Of a stretch of DNA of 64,000 nt, positions 17,001-25,780 are shown piece after piece. The position numbers and the translations under genes are program-made. This DNA is from Pseudochryseolinea flava. Lineage in GTDB: Bacteria > Bacteroidota > Bacteroidia > Cytophagales > Cyclobacteriaceae. Under the pieces are notes generated by a model. That model did not search any database, was not told the DNA's origin, and was given only the letters and a program-made list of their open reading frames with translations. Where the stretch lies: contig NZ_QMFY01000006.1 of the NCBI RefSeq assembly GCF_003286915.1, positions 248,001 to 312,000 of the forward strand. The letters run 5' to 3'. Position 1 is the stretch's first letter. Each line of letters starts with the position of its first letter.

Positions 17001-17070
17001 TTCCGGGATAGAGCTCAGCGCTTATCCGACAACAAGAACAATTTCAGCGGGGGTCAATATTAGCTTCTAA
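14044..17070 (+). CDS. susC: SusC/RagA-family TonB-linked outer-membrane transporter
   Basis: About 1008 residues from ATG 14044; a GTG three codons upstream (14035) is an alternative start. Signal peptide ending HAHSQ, carboxypeptidase-regulatory-like domain (RRITGSVKDGQDGSPIPGANV), a TonB-box-like VVVVGYGIQKK, the plug (VAGVQIISSGQPG, VRIRGLS, VDGV, MDVLKDASSAAIYGSRGANGVIIITT), then a large barrel. The order and the GANGVI motif are diagnostic of SusC-type importers of oligosaccharides. It works with the SusD lipoprotein encoded 10 nt downstream. In this locus the cargo is probably the oligosaccharide released by the GH144 enzymes. Confidence 0.95.
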   Translation: MVRFLLFILFGMTIFHAHSQSRRITGSVKDGQDGSPIPGANVVVQGTSKGTTTDLDGNFAIDLSDTESVLNFSFVGYKTSTVEVGDRTVVDVTLEADITMLADVVVVGYGIQKKTDITGATASVKGEELSKQPVLTATQAMQGKVAGVQIISSGQPGTSPQVRIRGLSTALGGTTTLFVVDGVLTDDISNINTADIVSMDVLKDASSAAIYGSRGANGVIIITTRQGKAGAFKINYNNNIGIRQASNLVEMANAEEYRNYVQAATGEIVPQSDYDTDWYDTILRTALQQSHNISLSGGTDKSTFLINAGYLEDEGIVIGNEFKRLTLRLNSDYKINDKVTLGLQSSYGSSENQNGFNNIDIDAFGNIGAVYNNAYRASPTIASKVGGRYGNTSAFQNVGNPLLDVSNNRVKVLENRLQGSSFLEVKPTSWLSLRTSIGADWKNSLNRVYAYEFRADENTFLIAGGNQLNPLSRLNVKQIQSFRWVWDNTATITKSFDKHAFTLLIGTTAEKYKQHWISALRKDVPPDENLWYINVGDANTSQNDGKGEAWSRNSYLARLNYAFDEKYLLTATIRTDGSSRLPGKNRWQQYPSFGVGWIASREAFMLDQNIFDLLKLRASYGKVGNDQVPTDAYTSIVTLNTPYAFNGSVSPATNGAQLKQLIDPNLTWESTTEYDVALEFEMLNSRLSGEVNYYNKKVDNALIKVPIFNTIGDDDNAIITNVASIQNKGVEVVLNWKGEINTKLSYTIGANATFNKNEVVALNGGQAIWGGSVGAAQGFTTYTDNGQPVGSFYVLKVLGVFNTDAEVNAYVNDEGEKIQPTAKPGTFKYLDKNGDGTIDDSDRVFAGSYQPKAYFGLNLGVNYKNWDFALSIYGNVGNEVYNGKKGVRIDGKDNIERDMVYNRWTSGSRSQTEPAANTGNLLASDYFIESGSFARINNLTIGYTLRPTLLERVRINSLRVFVMSQNLLTYKKYSGFTAELPGDPTNSGIELSAYPTTRTISAGVNISF

Positions 17071-17080
17071 TTCGACGCAT

Positions 17081-18586
17081 ATGAAAAAGATTTTCTATTC
17101 AATATTCCTATTCATCACGGTTGTCTCGTCCTCATGTAGTGATCAGTTTTTAGACGTGCCTGTTCAGGGTGGTCCAACAACATCTTCTGATCCTAAGCTC
17201 GCAGAACGATTGGTAACAGGTGTGTACAACAGTATGCTTCAAGGTGACTCATGGGGCAATGGCGATGTTCATGGGTTTGCATTTCTCACGGTAACGAGTA
17301 TTATTTCTGATGACGCAGACAAGGGAAGTACAGCCGGTGATCAACAAATTCCTGTCGGCGATATCGACAACTTTACATTGACGCCCTCCAATCGTTTTGC
17401 GGAAACACTTTGGAGTGGACACTACAAAGCTATTGGTGCTGCAAACAAAGCCCTTGAAGCGCTCGAAACAGCATCTATTAGTGAAGAAGAAAAAAATAAG
17501 TTGAAAGGTGAAGTTCGTTTCTTACGAGGCTATTTCTATTTTAATCTGGTTCGCATGTACGGCGGCGTGCCATTGGTGCTACGGGTTCCACGCGACGCAG
17601 CAGATGCGAACAGCGATTTAGCTTTTCAAACGCGCGCAACAGAGGAGCAAGTATACACGAGTATAAAGTCGGATCTTACTTTCGCCTACGAAAATCTAAA
17701 AGTTAAATCTCAATCGTTGGTTGGTCACGCCAATAAGGGAGCTGCAGGTGCTCTACTTGCAAAGGTGCATATGTATCTTAAAGAATGGCAACCTGCGTTT
17801 GATCTTACGAAAGAGATAATTGAATCCAACCAGTATCAACTTGTTGAAGATTATGCTACCATTTGGCGTCAAGCGGGAGATAACAGTAGTGAATCTATTT
17901 TTGAAATTCAAACGGGAGAATTTAACAACGCCAATCTCAATATCAACAACTACACTACAGCACAAGGCGTGCGTGTAGGCGGAAAAGGTGGTTGGGATGA
18001 TCTCGGTTGGGGCTTCAATAACCCCTCTACAAGCTTGATCGCCGCTTACGAACCCGATGATCTCCGCAAAAATGCAACGATCATTTTTGTCGATAATTCT
18101 GGAGAGCATCATGGAACAATTTTGTGGGATGGATTCAGGATACCCAGCTCCGATTCAGTACAGAATTTATACTATAACTACAAGGCGTATGCCAGTAACT
18201 CAAAGGAAAATTACGCTGATCCAGGTACTAAAGATCTTCCCAAGAACATTAAGATTCTTCGCTACGCGGAAGTGCTACTGATCAATGCTGAAGCTGGGCT
18301 GGAACTTGGGCAAGGTGATCCAACAGCACGTGTAAATGAGGTACGCGAAAGGGCAGGACTTGATGACTTGGGAAGTGTAGATATAGACGATGTATGGCAG
18401 GAGCGTCGAATCGAATTTGCAATGGAGCATGATCGCTTCTGGGATCTTGTTCGTCAAGGTCGCGCAGCGGAAGTCATGCAAGCTGCGGGTAAAAATTTCG
18501 TTGCCGGAAAACATGAGCGTTTGCCAATTCCGATTTCACAGATTTTGTTAAGTGGAAACAAACTTAAACAAAACGACCAATACTAA
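17081..18586 (+). CDS. susD: SusD/RagB-family nutrient-binding lipoprotein
   Basis: 501 residues. Lipoprotein signal with the Cys in SSSCSDQFLD, then the SusD fold. The N-terminal TPR-like helices include AIGAANKALEAL, LKGEVRFLRGYFYFNLVRMYGGVPLV and AAGALLAKVHMYLKEW. The C-terminal region ends in the typical YAEVLLINAEAGLELGQ, VNEVRERAGL, and EFAMEHDRFWDLVRQGRA. These motifs are standard for SusD proteins that cap the SusC barrel and bind the glycan at the cell surface. It follows susC by 10 nt in the same operon. Confidence 0.95.
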   Translation: MKKIFYSIFLFITVVSSSCSDQFLDVPVQGGPTTSSDPKLAERLVTGVYNSMLQGDSWGNGDVHGFAFLTVTSIISDDADKGSTAGDQQIPVGDIDNFTLTPSNRFAETLWSGHYKAIGAANKALEALETASISEEEKNKLKGEVRFLRGYFYFNLVRMYGGVPLVLRVPRDAADANSDLAFQTRATEEQVYTSIKSDLTFAYENLKVKSQSLVGHANKGAAGALLAKVHMYLKEWQPAFDLTKEIIESNQYQLVEDYATIWRQAGDNSSESIFEIQTGEFNNANLNINNYTTAQGVRVGGKGGWDDLGWGFNNPSTSLIAAYEPDDLRKNATIIFVDNSGEHHGTILWDGFRIPSSDSVQNLYYNYKAYASNSKENYADPGTKDLPKNIKILRYAEVLLINAEAGLELGQGDPTARVNEVRERAGLDDLGSVDIDDVWQERRIEFAMEHDRFWDLVRQGRAAEVMQAAGKNFVAGKHERLPIPISQILLSGNKLKQNDQY

Positions 18587-18710
18587 AATTGATAAACCTA
18601 AACTGATGATATGTATTCGACCTGCGATCCACGTGGCTCACCAAAGTTATGCGTGAGACGAATTCACAGCGCTATCAAATTATAAACCCGAAAATCTAAA
18701 TTAATTAACA

Positions 18711-19607
18711 ATGAAAACTAAACTGAATTACTGGTTAATGGCTGGTGTGGTCGCAATGGCTACAATCACTTCTTGTGGTAGTGACGACGATGATTCACTT
18801 CCGCCAATCGATGGTTATAATAACTCTAATGAAGTTTCCTCCGGAAATCTTCTTGCACACTGGTCTTTCGATGATACAAACAGTGAACGTATTTCAAATA
18901 CAGCAGCCTCCAATACATACGGCAGCGTCACTTACACAACTGGCCAGATTGGAAACGCATTGAAACTTGATCAGGGTGCACTTGTTTATCCTACAATAAA
19001 TGCAATCAATACTGCCAATGCGCTCAATAATTACACCGTTAGCCTCTGGGTGAATATTACAAACAATAAGAGAAGTGCTAACTCAGGGTTTACGTCCCTG
19101 TTCTCGCTAATTCCCACGAATGCTACTGATGTATGGGGCGATGTCAATGCGTGCGTGGAAACAAGTCGCCACTTGCCTTCTTCTGATACATTGGAATTAA
19201 AAAATCTTCAGCGATCTCACACAGAGGGTGGTGTAATTACCAATGATAACCTAGCCATGTTCAATGATGACACGGACAAAGGAAAATGGTTTATGGGTGC
19301 TAAAAAATGGGCGCACTATGTGATGACCTGGAATGCAACAACAAATGAGTATAAACTCTACGCAAATGGATCATCGCATGGTGCGTACGATGCGCGTAAT
19401 GAGGGTGGCATTATGATCATGGATGTGCCTGTGAAAGCTGTTTTTGGTAGCCTCGCGTCGAGCGACATCGGTTTTGCAGAAGCCGGGGAGCAGAGAGACT
19501 GGAATCCATGGGCAACAGCGATGATTGATGACGTACGCGTTTACAATACAGTATTGTCTCAAGTTGAAATTACGGCACTCTATAACCTGGGTGTCGCAGG
19601 TCGATAG
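18711..19607 (+). CDS. LamG-like jelly-roll surface lipoprotein
   Basis: 298 residues. Lipoprotein signal with Cys in TITSCGSDDDDS; the acidic stretch right after the Cys resembles the lipoprotein export signal of Bacteroidota surface lipoproteins. A single LamG/concanavalin-like domain (about 45-298) starts LLAHWSFDDTNS, includes YTVSLWVNIT and AHYVMTWNATTNEYKLYANG, and closes with MIDDVRVYNTVLSQVEITALYN. No glycosidase motif, so it is more likely a glycan-binding protein occupying the SusE/SGBP position after susD than an enzyme. A terminator-like hairpin follows at 19624. Confidence 0.85.
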   Translation: MKTKLNYWLMAGVVAMATITSCGSDDDDSLPPIDGYNNSNEVSSGNLLAHWSFDDTNSERISNTAASNTYGSVTYTTGQIGNALKLDQGALVYPTINAINTANALNNYTVSLWVNITNNKRSANSGFTSLFSLIPTNATDVWGDVNACVETSRHLPSSDTLELKNLQRSHTEGGVITNDNLAMFNDDTDKGKWFMGAKKWAHYVMTWNATTNEYKLYANGSSHGAYDARNEGGIMIMDVPVKAVFGSLASSDIGFAEAGEQRDWNPWATAMIDDVRVYNTVLSQVEITALYNLGVAGR

Positions 19608-19623
19608 GGTTTAATTGGTTGGG

Positions 19624-19652
19624 GGGTACATTTAACAGTGTACCCTCTTTTT
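19624..19652 (+). terminator. Internal terminator between binding and hydrolase genes
   Basis: GGGTACA (19624-19630) pairs with TGTACCC (19639-19645) across an 8-nt loop and is followed by TCTTTTTTG. It lies between the LamG lipoprotein stop and the first GH144 start. It may lower expression of the hydrolases relative to susCD, as is common in glycan loci. Confidence 0.75.
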
Positions 19653-19672
19653 TGTTTCTCAATGAATTGTCA

Positions 19673-21322
19673 ATGAAATTAGTAACATATCTTATTGCTG
19701 TGATCTCTCTCCTTGTTGTCTTCGTTTCATGCAAGGATAATGATGACACCGAGCCCCCGATTCCAAGAAACTTCGCGTTGACTAATATTTCACTCGATGG
19801 TCGGCCATTGAGTTTTGTGTATGCCAGTACGTCTATCCAACCTGAGATCAAATTATCGTTCGATGCACCGATCGATCATGAATCCGCGCTTGCCAATATT
19901 ACGATGGGAAGAGGAACGGGGCCTCTTGCTTTGAACATCACCTTCGAGAAAGGTGATAGTACCATCGTGATCAAACCGGTCAAGCCTTTAAACTATTTAA
20001 CAACTTACTCTCTGTTCGTTTCTACCGCACTCGCATCTCAAAAAGAACAGCTTTACGGAAGTACTATTGATATTAAAGTCGTGACTACCTACGACCCTGC
20101 AGATAAGTTCCCATCCATCAGTGACGATGCGTTGTTTGATCTTGTCCAGGAAAAAACTTTTCGGTACTTCTGGGATTTCGCGCATCCTGCCAGTGGTATG
20201 GCGCGCGAAAGAAATTCTTCCGGCAATACAGTTACGACTGGTGGCTCAGGATTTGGACTGATGGCCATTATTGTAGGAATAGAAAGAGAAATTATAACAC
20301 GAGCGGAGGGTGTGGAACGCCTTGACAAAATTCTTGCTTTCCTCGAAACAGCAGATCGATTTCATGGTGCATGGCCGCACTGGGTTGATGGACAAACGGG
20401 CAAAGTCATTCCGTTCAGTGCCAATGACAATGGTGGTGACCTGGTCGAAACATCTCTCCTTGTTCAGGGGCTGATCGCCTTTCGTCAGTACCTCCATCCA
20501 GAAAATGAAAATGAACAGGCATTGATTGATCGCATAAACGTATTATGGAAAGGCGTAGAGTGGGACTGGTACACGAAGGGCAACGAAAAAGTGTTGTATT
20601 GGCATTGGTCACCTGATAAAGCGTGGTCGATGAACCTTCAAATTCGGGGAGCGAATGAATGCCTGATTACTTATGTGCTTGCCGCAGCTTCCCCTGAACA
20701 TAGCATCGATGCTGATGTCTACACAGAAGGTTATGCGAGGAATGGAAATATTAGAAACGGGAAGAAATTTTATGACATTACCCTGCCGATCGGAAGCGAT
20801 TATGGAGGTCCACTTTTTTTTACACACTATTCTTTCTTGGGGTTAAATCCTAAAAATCTAAAAGATCAGTTTGCTGATTATTGGGAGCAAAATGTGAATC
20901 ATTCAAAGATTAACTACGCATACTGCGTTGATAATCCTAAAAATTATGCGGGCTACGGTGAAGATTGCTGGGGGCTAACAGCCAGTGATAATTACAATGG
21001 TTACTCAGCGCACTCACCGACAAATGATCTAAGTGTCATATCACCGACTGCCGCGCTTTCTTCTTTTCCATATACACCTGAAGAATCAATGCGCGCGATG
21101 AAATTTTTCTACTACAAACTAGGCGATAAATTATTCGATGACTATGGCTTTTATGATGCTTTCAGCTTGGAACGAGGCTGGATTGCGAACTCATACTTGG
21201 CCATTGACCAGGGCCCAATTATCGTGATGATCGAGAACCATCGCACCCAGTTGCTCTGGAATTTATTTATGTCTGCGCCCGAAGTACAAGCGGGCTTAAC
21301 AAAACTTGGATTTACATATTAA
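19673..21322 (+). CDS. GH144-like (glucoamylase-family) hydrolase with Ig-like domain
   Basis: 549 residues from ATG 19673; the frame is open further upstream through the terminator, so the later ATG followed by a signal sequence was chosen. Lipoprotein signal with Cys in VFVSCKDNDD. An N-terminal Big_5/Ig-like domain (about 30-145; IKLSFDAPIDHESALANI to IDIKVVTTY) precedes an (alpha/alpha)6-type domain. That domain has KTFRYFWDFAHPASGMARER, TTGGSGFGLMAIIVGIERE, ADRFHGAWPHWVDGQTGK and DGGDLVETSLLVQGL. These are signatures of the Pfam glycoamylase family that defines GH144, whose characterised members are endo-beta-1,2-glucanases. Likely periplasmic or surface-anchored. Confidence 0.85.
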   Translation: MKLVTYLIAVISLLVVFVSCKDNDDTEPPIPRNFALTNISLDGRPLSFVYASTSIQPEIKLSFDAPIDHESALANITMGRGTGPLALNITFEKGDSTIVIKPVKPLNYLTTYSLFVSTALASQKEQLYGSTIDIKVVTTYDPADKFPSISDDALFDLVQEKTFRYFWDFAHPASGMARERNSSGNTVTTGGSGFGLMAIIVGIEREIITRAEGVERLDKILAFLETADRFHGAWPHWVDGQTGKVIPFSANDNGGDLVETSLLVQGLIAFRQYLHPENENEQALIDRINVLWKGVEWDWYTKGNEKVLYWHWSPDKAWSMNLQIRGANECLITYVLAAASPEHSIDADVYTEGYARNGNIRNGKKFYDITLPIGSDYGGPLFFTHYSFLGLNPKNLKDQFADYWEQNVNHSKINYAYCVDNPKNYAGYGEDCWGLTASDNYNGYSAHSPTNDLSVISPTAALSSFPYTPEESMRAMKFFYYKLGDKLFDDYGFYDAFSLERGWIANSYLAIDQGPIIVMIENHRTQLLWNLFMSAPEVQAGLTKLGFTY

Positions 21323-21332
21323 GATTACAATC

Positions 21333-22706
21333 ATGATTAAACGTTTCGTTTACATTCTATTCGTTGGTACTACGCTTGGCGCCTGTGGCAAGCGTGATGC
21401 TCACGAAACTGTTGATGCCACTTCGAAGAAAGATTCATCAGCGGTAGCAATCAGCAACGATTCTCTCATGACACTCATTGAGTATAAAACATTTCAATAC
21501 TTCTGGGATGGAGCAGAACCCGTTTCAGGAGGAGCAAGAGAAAGATTCCACGCCGATAATATTTATCCGCAAAATGATAAGCATATTATCACTTCCGGTG
21601 GTACAGGTTTCGGCGTGATGGCTATTCTTGTTGGTATTGAGCGGAAGTTTATTACGCGCGAACAAGGTTATCAGCATCTTGATAAGTTTGTTTCTTGGTT
21701 AGAAAAAGCAGATCGCTTCCATGGTGTATGGCCACACTGGTGGAATGGTGAAACCGGAAAAGTAAAGCCGTTCAGTCCAAATGACGACGGGGGTGATCTC
21801 GTTGAAACCTCATATTTGGCGCAGGGTCTTCTTTGTGTTCGAGAATATTTTAAGGATGGTAGTGATGGGGAGAAGAAGCTTGCTTCACGCATCGACAAAC
21901 TGTGGCGTGAGATCGAATTTGATTGGCATCGCAATAACAAGAACGTATTGTACTGGCATTGGTCGCCTAACAATGGCTGGAAAATGAATTTCGCTGTTGA
22001 AGGGTATAATGAATGTTTGATTATGTATGTGTTGGCCGCGGCATCACCAACGCACAGCATACCAGCAGAAGTGTATCATGAGGGGTGGGCAAGAAAGGGC
22101 GGAATCAAAAACGATCCTGCACATGAGCAATATGGATTTCACCTCGACCTTCGTCACAACAGTGCGCAACAATTTGGTGGACCTCTTTTTTGGTCGCACT
22201 ATTCTTTTCTAGGCCTTAATCCAAAAGGTTTATCCGATCGCTATGCCGACTATTGGGAACACAACAGAAACCATACACTCATTAATCGGAAGTATTGCAT
22301 TGAGAATCCAAAACAGTTTAAAGGGTACGGAGAAAACTGCTGGGGACTTACCGCGAGTTACTCCGTGAAAGGATATGCGGCTCATAGTCCAACGGAGGAC
22401 CTAGGCGTCATCTCTCCAACAGCGGCATTGTCGTCACTCCCATATACACCGGATGAATCGATGAAAGTGCTGCGTCATTTTTATGAGGATTTAGGCGACC
22501 AGATTTTGGGCGATTATGGATTCTACGATGCTTTCAGCGAACAACATAATTGGTATCCGAAGAAGTACCTCGCTATTGATCAAGGCCCAGCTATTGTGAT
22601 GATGGAAAATTATCGGACAGGCTTATTGTGGAAACTGTTTATGCAAGCGCCGGAAATATCGCAAGGACTGAAAAAACTTGGATTTACAGTTCAGCAAACA
22701 AACTAA
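21333..22706 (+). CDS. Second GH144-like (glucoamylase-family) hydrolase
   Basis: 458 residues from ATG 21333, 10 nt after the previous stop. Lipoprotein signal with Cys in LGACGKRDAHE. No Ig-like domain; the catalytic-type domain follows a short linker. It is clearly a paralogue of the preceding gene: it shares YKTFQYFWDGAEPVSGGARER, ITSGGTGFGVMAILVGIER, ADRFHGVWPHWWNGETGK, DGGDLVETSYLAQGLL and the C-terminal LAIDQGPAIVMMENYRTGLLW. Tandem duplication with loss or gain of the Ig domain is likely. The two enzymes probably differ in location or chain-length preference on beta-1,2-glucan. Confidence 0.85.
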   Translation: MIKRFVYILFVGTTLGACGKRDAHETVDATSKKDSSAVAISNDSLMTLIEYKTFQYFWDGAEPVSGGARERFHADNIYPQNDKHIITSGGTGFGVMAILVGIERKFITREQGYQHLDKFVSWLEKADRFHGVWPHWWNGETGKVKPFSPNDDGGDLVETSYLAQGLLCVREYFKDGSDGEKKLASRIDKLWREIEFDWHRNNKNVLYWHWSPNNGWKMNFAVEGYNECLIMYVLAAASPTHSIPAEVYHEGWARKGGIKNDPAHEQYGFHLDLRHNSAQQFGGPLFWSHYSFLGLNPKGLSDRYADYWEHNRNHTLINRKYCIENPKQFKGYGENCWGLTASYSVKGYAAHSPTEDLGVISPTAALSSLPYTPDESMKVLRHFYEDLGDQILGDYGFYDAFSEQHNWYPKKYLAIDQGPAIVMMENYRTGLLWKLFMQAPEISQGLKKLGFTVQQTN

Positions 22707-22736
22707 GTGTAGTGTTCCAAATTTAGATCGTGTGTT

Positions 22737-24962
22737 ATGAAGAGACTAGCATTTTTATTTGTCGTTATTGTTGCCATGATGTTATCGGGGTGCGGTTCTA
22801 AAACAGAACACGAACAATCTGACAATATCAGTCATCAGGTTGACTCCGTTCTGCAATTGATGACTTTGGAGGAAAAGATTGGGCAATTGACGCTTTATAC
22901 CAGTGACTACGACGTTACAGGTCCTTCGATTCGCGAAAATTATAAAGACGATATAAAGAAGGGAAGAGTAGGGGCAATCTTCAACGCGTTCGGTGCCGAC
23001 TACACACGAAAACTTCAGGAAATTGCCGTGAAGGAAACGCGCTTAGGCATACCGTTGCTTTTTGGTTACGACGTCATTCATGGGCATCGCACCATATTTC
23101 CAATTCCATTGGGCGAAACCGCAAGTTGGGATACAGATGCCGCCTATACTTCGTCGCGTATTGCAGCTGTTGAAGCTTCTGCAGAAGGACTTCATTGGAC
23201 ATTTGCTCCCATGTGCGACATTGCGCGCGATCCACGCTGGGGAAGAATGGCTGAAGGTGCGGGTGAAGATACTTACCTCGGCGTAAAGATGGCAGAGGCT
23301 CGTGTGCGCGGTTTTCAGGGAAATAAACTCGGCGATTTAAATTCCGTGATGGCTTGCGTAAAACACTTCGCAGCCTATGGTGCTGTTCAGGCTGGTCGTG
23401 ACTATCACACCGTGGATATGTCGGACAGAATGTTGCGTGAAGTTTACCTGCCGCCATACAAAGCTGCGCTCGACGCAGGCGCTGCTACTGTGATGACGTC
23501 GTTTAACGAGTACGATGGTGTGCCTGCCTCAGGAAGTAAATTTTTGATGACGGATTTACTTCGAAACGAGTGGAAGTTCGATGGCTTTGTGGTGACGGAT
23601 TATACATCAATCATGGAGATGATTCCACACGGTGCAGCAGAAGACACAGCGTCGGCCGCAGCATTGGCTATTGAAGCCGGTGTCGATATGGACATGCAAG
23701 CTGGCTTTTATGAAGCAGCACTTCCTGCGTTGGTCAAGTCAGGAAAAATTAAAGAGCACATCATCGACGCTGCTGTCCGAAGAATTTTACGCAAGAAGTT
23801 TGAGCTCGGGTTGTTTAAAGATCCTTACCGATATAGCGATGTTGCTAGGGAAAAGAGCAGTGTGATGACAGCAGACCACCTGAATGCCGCCCGAGATATT
23901 GCGAGAAAATCTTTTGTGCTTTTGAAGAACGACGGTCAAGTGTTGCCACTCTCGAAAACAGGCAAACGTATTGCATTGATTGGCCCTCTTGTGAATAACA
24001 AACGTGAGATGATTGGCTCGTGGTCGGCAGCCGGCGATGGCCAGAAATCAATTTCTGTCCTTGAGGGAATTCGACAAGCGATTCCAGGTGTTCAAATCAA
24101 CTACGCAAAAGGGTGTAATATTAACGATGACTCGACACGTTATTTTTCGGAGGCTGTACGTGCAGCAAGCCAATCGGATGTTGTTGTGATGGCCTTGGGA
24201 GAAGCAGCATTGATGAGTGGTGAAGCGGCAAGTCGCGCTGATTTAAATTTGCCAGGGGTACAGCAAAAACTGTTTGATGAAATTAAAAAGACCGGTAAAC
24301 CAATTGTTGTGGTATTGTTTAGCGGCAGACCGCTAACGATAAATTCGCTCGATAAAAATGCAGATGCTATCCTTGAAGTATGGTTTCCGGGAACGCAAGC
24401 GGGGTTGGCGATTGCTGATGTTCTCTTTGGAGATTATAATCCGTCGGGAAAATTGCCGGTAACTTTTCCAAGGTCGGTAGGTCAAATTCCGATTTTCTAC
24501 AGCATGAAAAATACAGGGCGGCCCATGGATCCAAATCAAAAATATACCTCAAAGTATCTTGATGAATCGAATGAGCCATTGTATCCTTTTGGTTACGGGT
24601 TAAGTTATACGACGTTCAACTATGGTGACGTTTCGTTAAATACAAACGAAATGCAAGAAGGTGATACGTTGGTTGCGTCTTGCAGTGTGTCGAATGCCGG
24701 AAAAGCAACAGGTGAGGAAGTTGTTCAGTTGTATGTGCGCGATCAGGTTGGCAGCGTAACGCGACCTGTAAAAGAGCTGAAAGGGTTTCAGAAAATTGTA
24801 TTGAAGCCAGGTGAATCGAAGGTGTTAACGTTTAAGCTCTCGGTTAAAGATTTGTCGTTTTATCGTCGCGACATGACTTGGGGAACAGAGCCCGGCAAGT
24901 TCGATGTGTTTATCGGATCGAACTCACGCGATGCTAAGTCTACAACTTTCGTTTTGAAATAA
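22737..24962 (+). CDS. GH3 beta-glucosidase, lipoprotein
   Basis: 741 residues. Lipoprotein signal with Cys in MLSGCGSKTEHEQ. Classical three-part GH3 architecture: (beta/alpha)8 barrel (about 40-370; LMTLEEKIGQLT, FAPMCDIARDPRWGRMAEGAGED, KHFAAYGAVQAGRDYHTVDMS), the nucleophile region DGFVVTDYTSI, the alpha/beta sandwich (SFVLLKNDGQVLPLSK) and a C-terminal fibronectin-III-like domain (GEEVVQLYVRDQVGSVTRPVKELKGF). Resembles BglX. GH3 enzymes encoded with GH144 are known to cleave sophoro-oligosaccharides, so this protein probably converts the GH144 products to glucose in the periplasm. Confidence 0.92.
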   Translation: MKRLAFLFVVIVAMMLSGCGSKTEHEQSDNISHQVDSVLQLMTLEEKIGQLTLYTSDYDVTGPSIRENYKDDIKKGRVGAIFNAFGADYTRKLQEIAVKETRLGIPLLFGYDVIHGHRTIFPIPLGETASWDTDAAYTSSRIAAVEASAEGLHWTFAPMCDIARDPRWGRMAEGAGEDTYLGVKMAEARVRGFQGNKLGDLNSVMACVKHFAAYGAVQAGRDYHTVDMSDRMLREVYLPPYKAALDAGAATVMTSFNEYDGVPASGSKFLMTDLLRNEWKFDGFVVTDYTSIMEMIPHGAAEDTASAAALAIEAGVDMDMQAGFYEAALPALVKSGKIKEHIIDAAVRRILRKKFELGLFKDPYRYSDVAREKSSVMTADHLNAARDIARKSFVLLKNDGQVLPLSKTGKRIALIGPLVNNKREMIGSWSAAGDGQKSISVLEGIRQAIPGVQINYAKGCNINDDSTRYFSEAVRAASQSDVVVMALGEAALMSGEAASRADLNLPGVQQKLFDEIKKTGKPIVVVLFSGRPLTINSLDKNADAILEVWFPGTQAGLAIADVLFGDYNPSGKLPVTFPRSVGQIPIFYSMKNTGRPMDPNQKYTSKYLDESNEPLYPFGYGLSYTTFNYGDVSLNTNEMQEGDTLVASCSVSNAGKATGEEVVQLYVRDQVGSVTRPVKELKGFQKIVLKPGESKVLTFKLSVKDLSFYRRDMTWGTEPGKFDVFIGSNSRDAKSTTFVLK

Positions 24963-25027
24963 TTTCTTTGCGGTTCGTAAACTGAATGCGAGCGTTGTAA
25001 GTTTATTAGACAAATAAACATTGAATT

Positions 25028-25468
25028 ATGAAATGGTCTGATGTACTAACGTTTGCAAAGCAGGGAGCCCCAGCGGCCGATCATAAAGTTGAAAAAACAG
25101 AGGATGAATGGAAGAAAATTCTTTCGCCGGCAGAGTTTTCTATACTTCGAAAAAAAGGTACTGAACGTGCCTTTACGGGTGAGTATTGTGAAGCACATGA
25201 CCCTGGACTATACGCTTGTCGTGGATGTGGTACGCCGCTGTTTGATTCGCGTGTTAAGTTTGAATCAGGTACGGGTTGGCCGAGTTTTACAATTCCAGTA
25301 AAAGATAATGTAATCAAGTACGAAGCAGATAATAGCTTCGGAATGTATCGCGTGGAGGTGATGTGTAATGTATGTGAAGGTCACCTTGGCCACGTGTTCC
25401 CTGATGGACCGGCACCGACGGGTTTGAGATATTGCATTAACTCGGCATCGATTAAGCTGGTTGAATAA
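25028..25468 (+). CDS. msrB: Peptide-methionine (R)-S-oxide reductase
   Basis: 146 residues, cytosolic. Two structural zinc CxxC pairs (CRGCGTPLF and CNVCEGHLGHVF) and the catalytic Cys in GLRYCINSASI near the C-terminus match MsrB. The substrate-pocket motif SGTGWPSFT is intact. Repairs Met-R-sulfoxide in oxidised proteins. The length is normal for a single-domain MsrB with no MsrA fusion. It sits between the glycan locus and the Hsp20 gene. Confidence 0.95.
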   Translation: MKWSDVLTFAKQGAPAADHKVEKTEDEWKKILSPAEFSILRKKGTERAFTGEYCEAHDPGLYACRGCGTPLFDSRVKFESGTGWPSFTIPVKDNVIKYEADNSFGMYRVEVMCNVCEGHLGHVFPDGPAPTGLRYCINSASIKLVE

Positions 25469-25508
25469 TCTTCTTCGACAACTACTTCAAAATGTACTAT
25501 GCAGTAGC

Positions 25509-25621
25509 GAGGGTTAGGGATAGTAGCGTTACCCCGCAGTTGGGTTTGACATGCGGGTTTGCACGAGGAGTATAAGCGGATAGCCCGGCCCGACGGTAGG
25601 AGGGCAACCCCCAAAACTCCT
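25509..25621. other. Structured non-coding element of unknown family
   Basis: The 312-nt interval after msrB contains a GC-rich block that can fold. CCCGCA (25533-25538) pairs with TGCGGG (25552-25557). AGGAGT (25566-25571) pairs with ACTCCT (25616-25621), enclosing a GCCC/GGGC pair (25583-25586 and 25602-25605). The leader GAGGGTTAGGG...GTAGCG (25509-25528) reappears at 26259-26281 after the Hsp20 gene. No T-run follows. It may be a small structured RNA or a dispersed genomic element; the rest of the interval holds nothing recognisable. Confidence 0.4.
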
Positions 25622-25780
25622 TATGTCCAATGCGTTTCGTTAAAAATGACACGTTTTAGCGACACAATCAAGTCAATATGTCTTTTTTTTGAGCGAAAAT
25701 TTGGTGAAATCGGACGTAATGGCATTAAAAATGCCTCGGCACAGTTTTTCATAATAGGGTAATCATCAAACAAAAAATGA

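Noticed and set aside
25559-25762. 67-codon frame in the interval after msrB
   Set aside because: Composition follows the structured GC-rich block and an AT-rich leader; no protein-like pattern.
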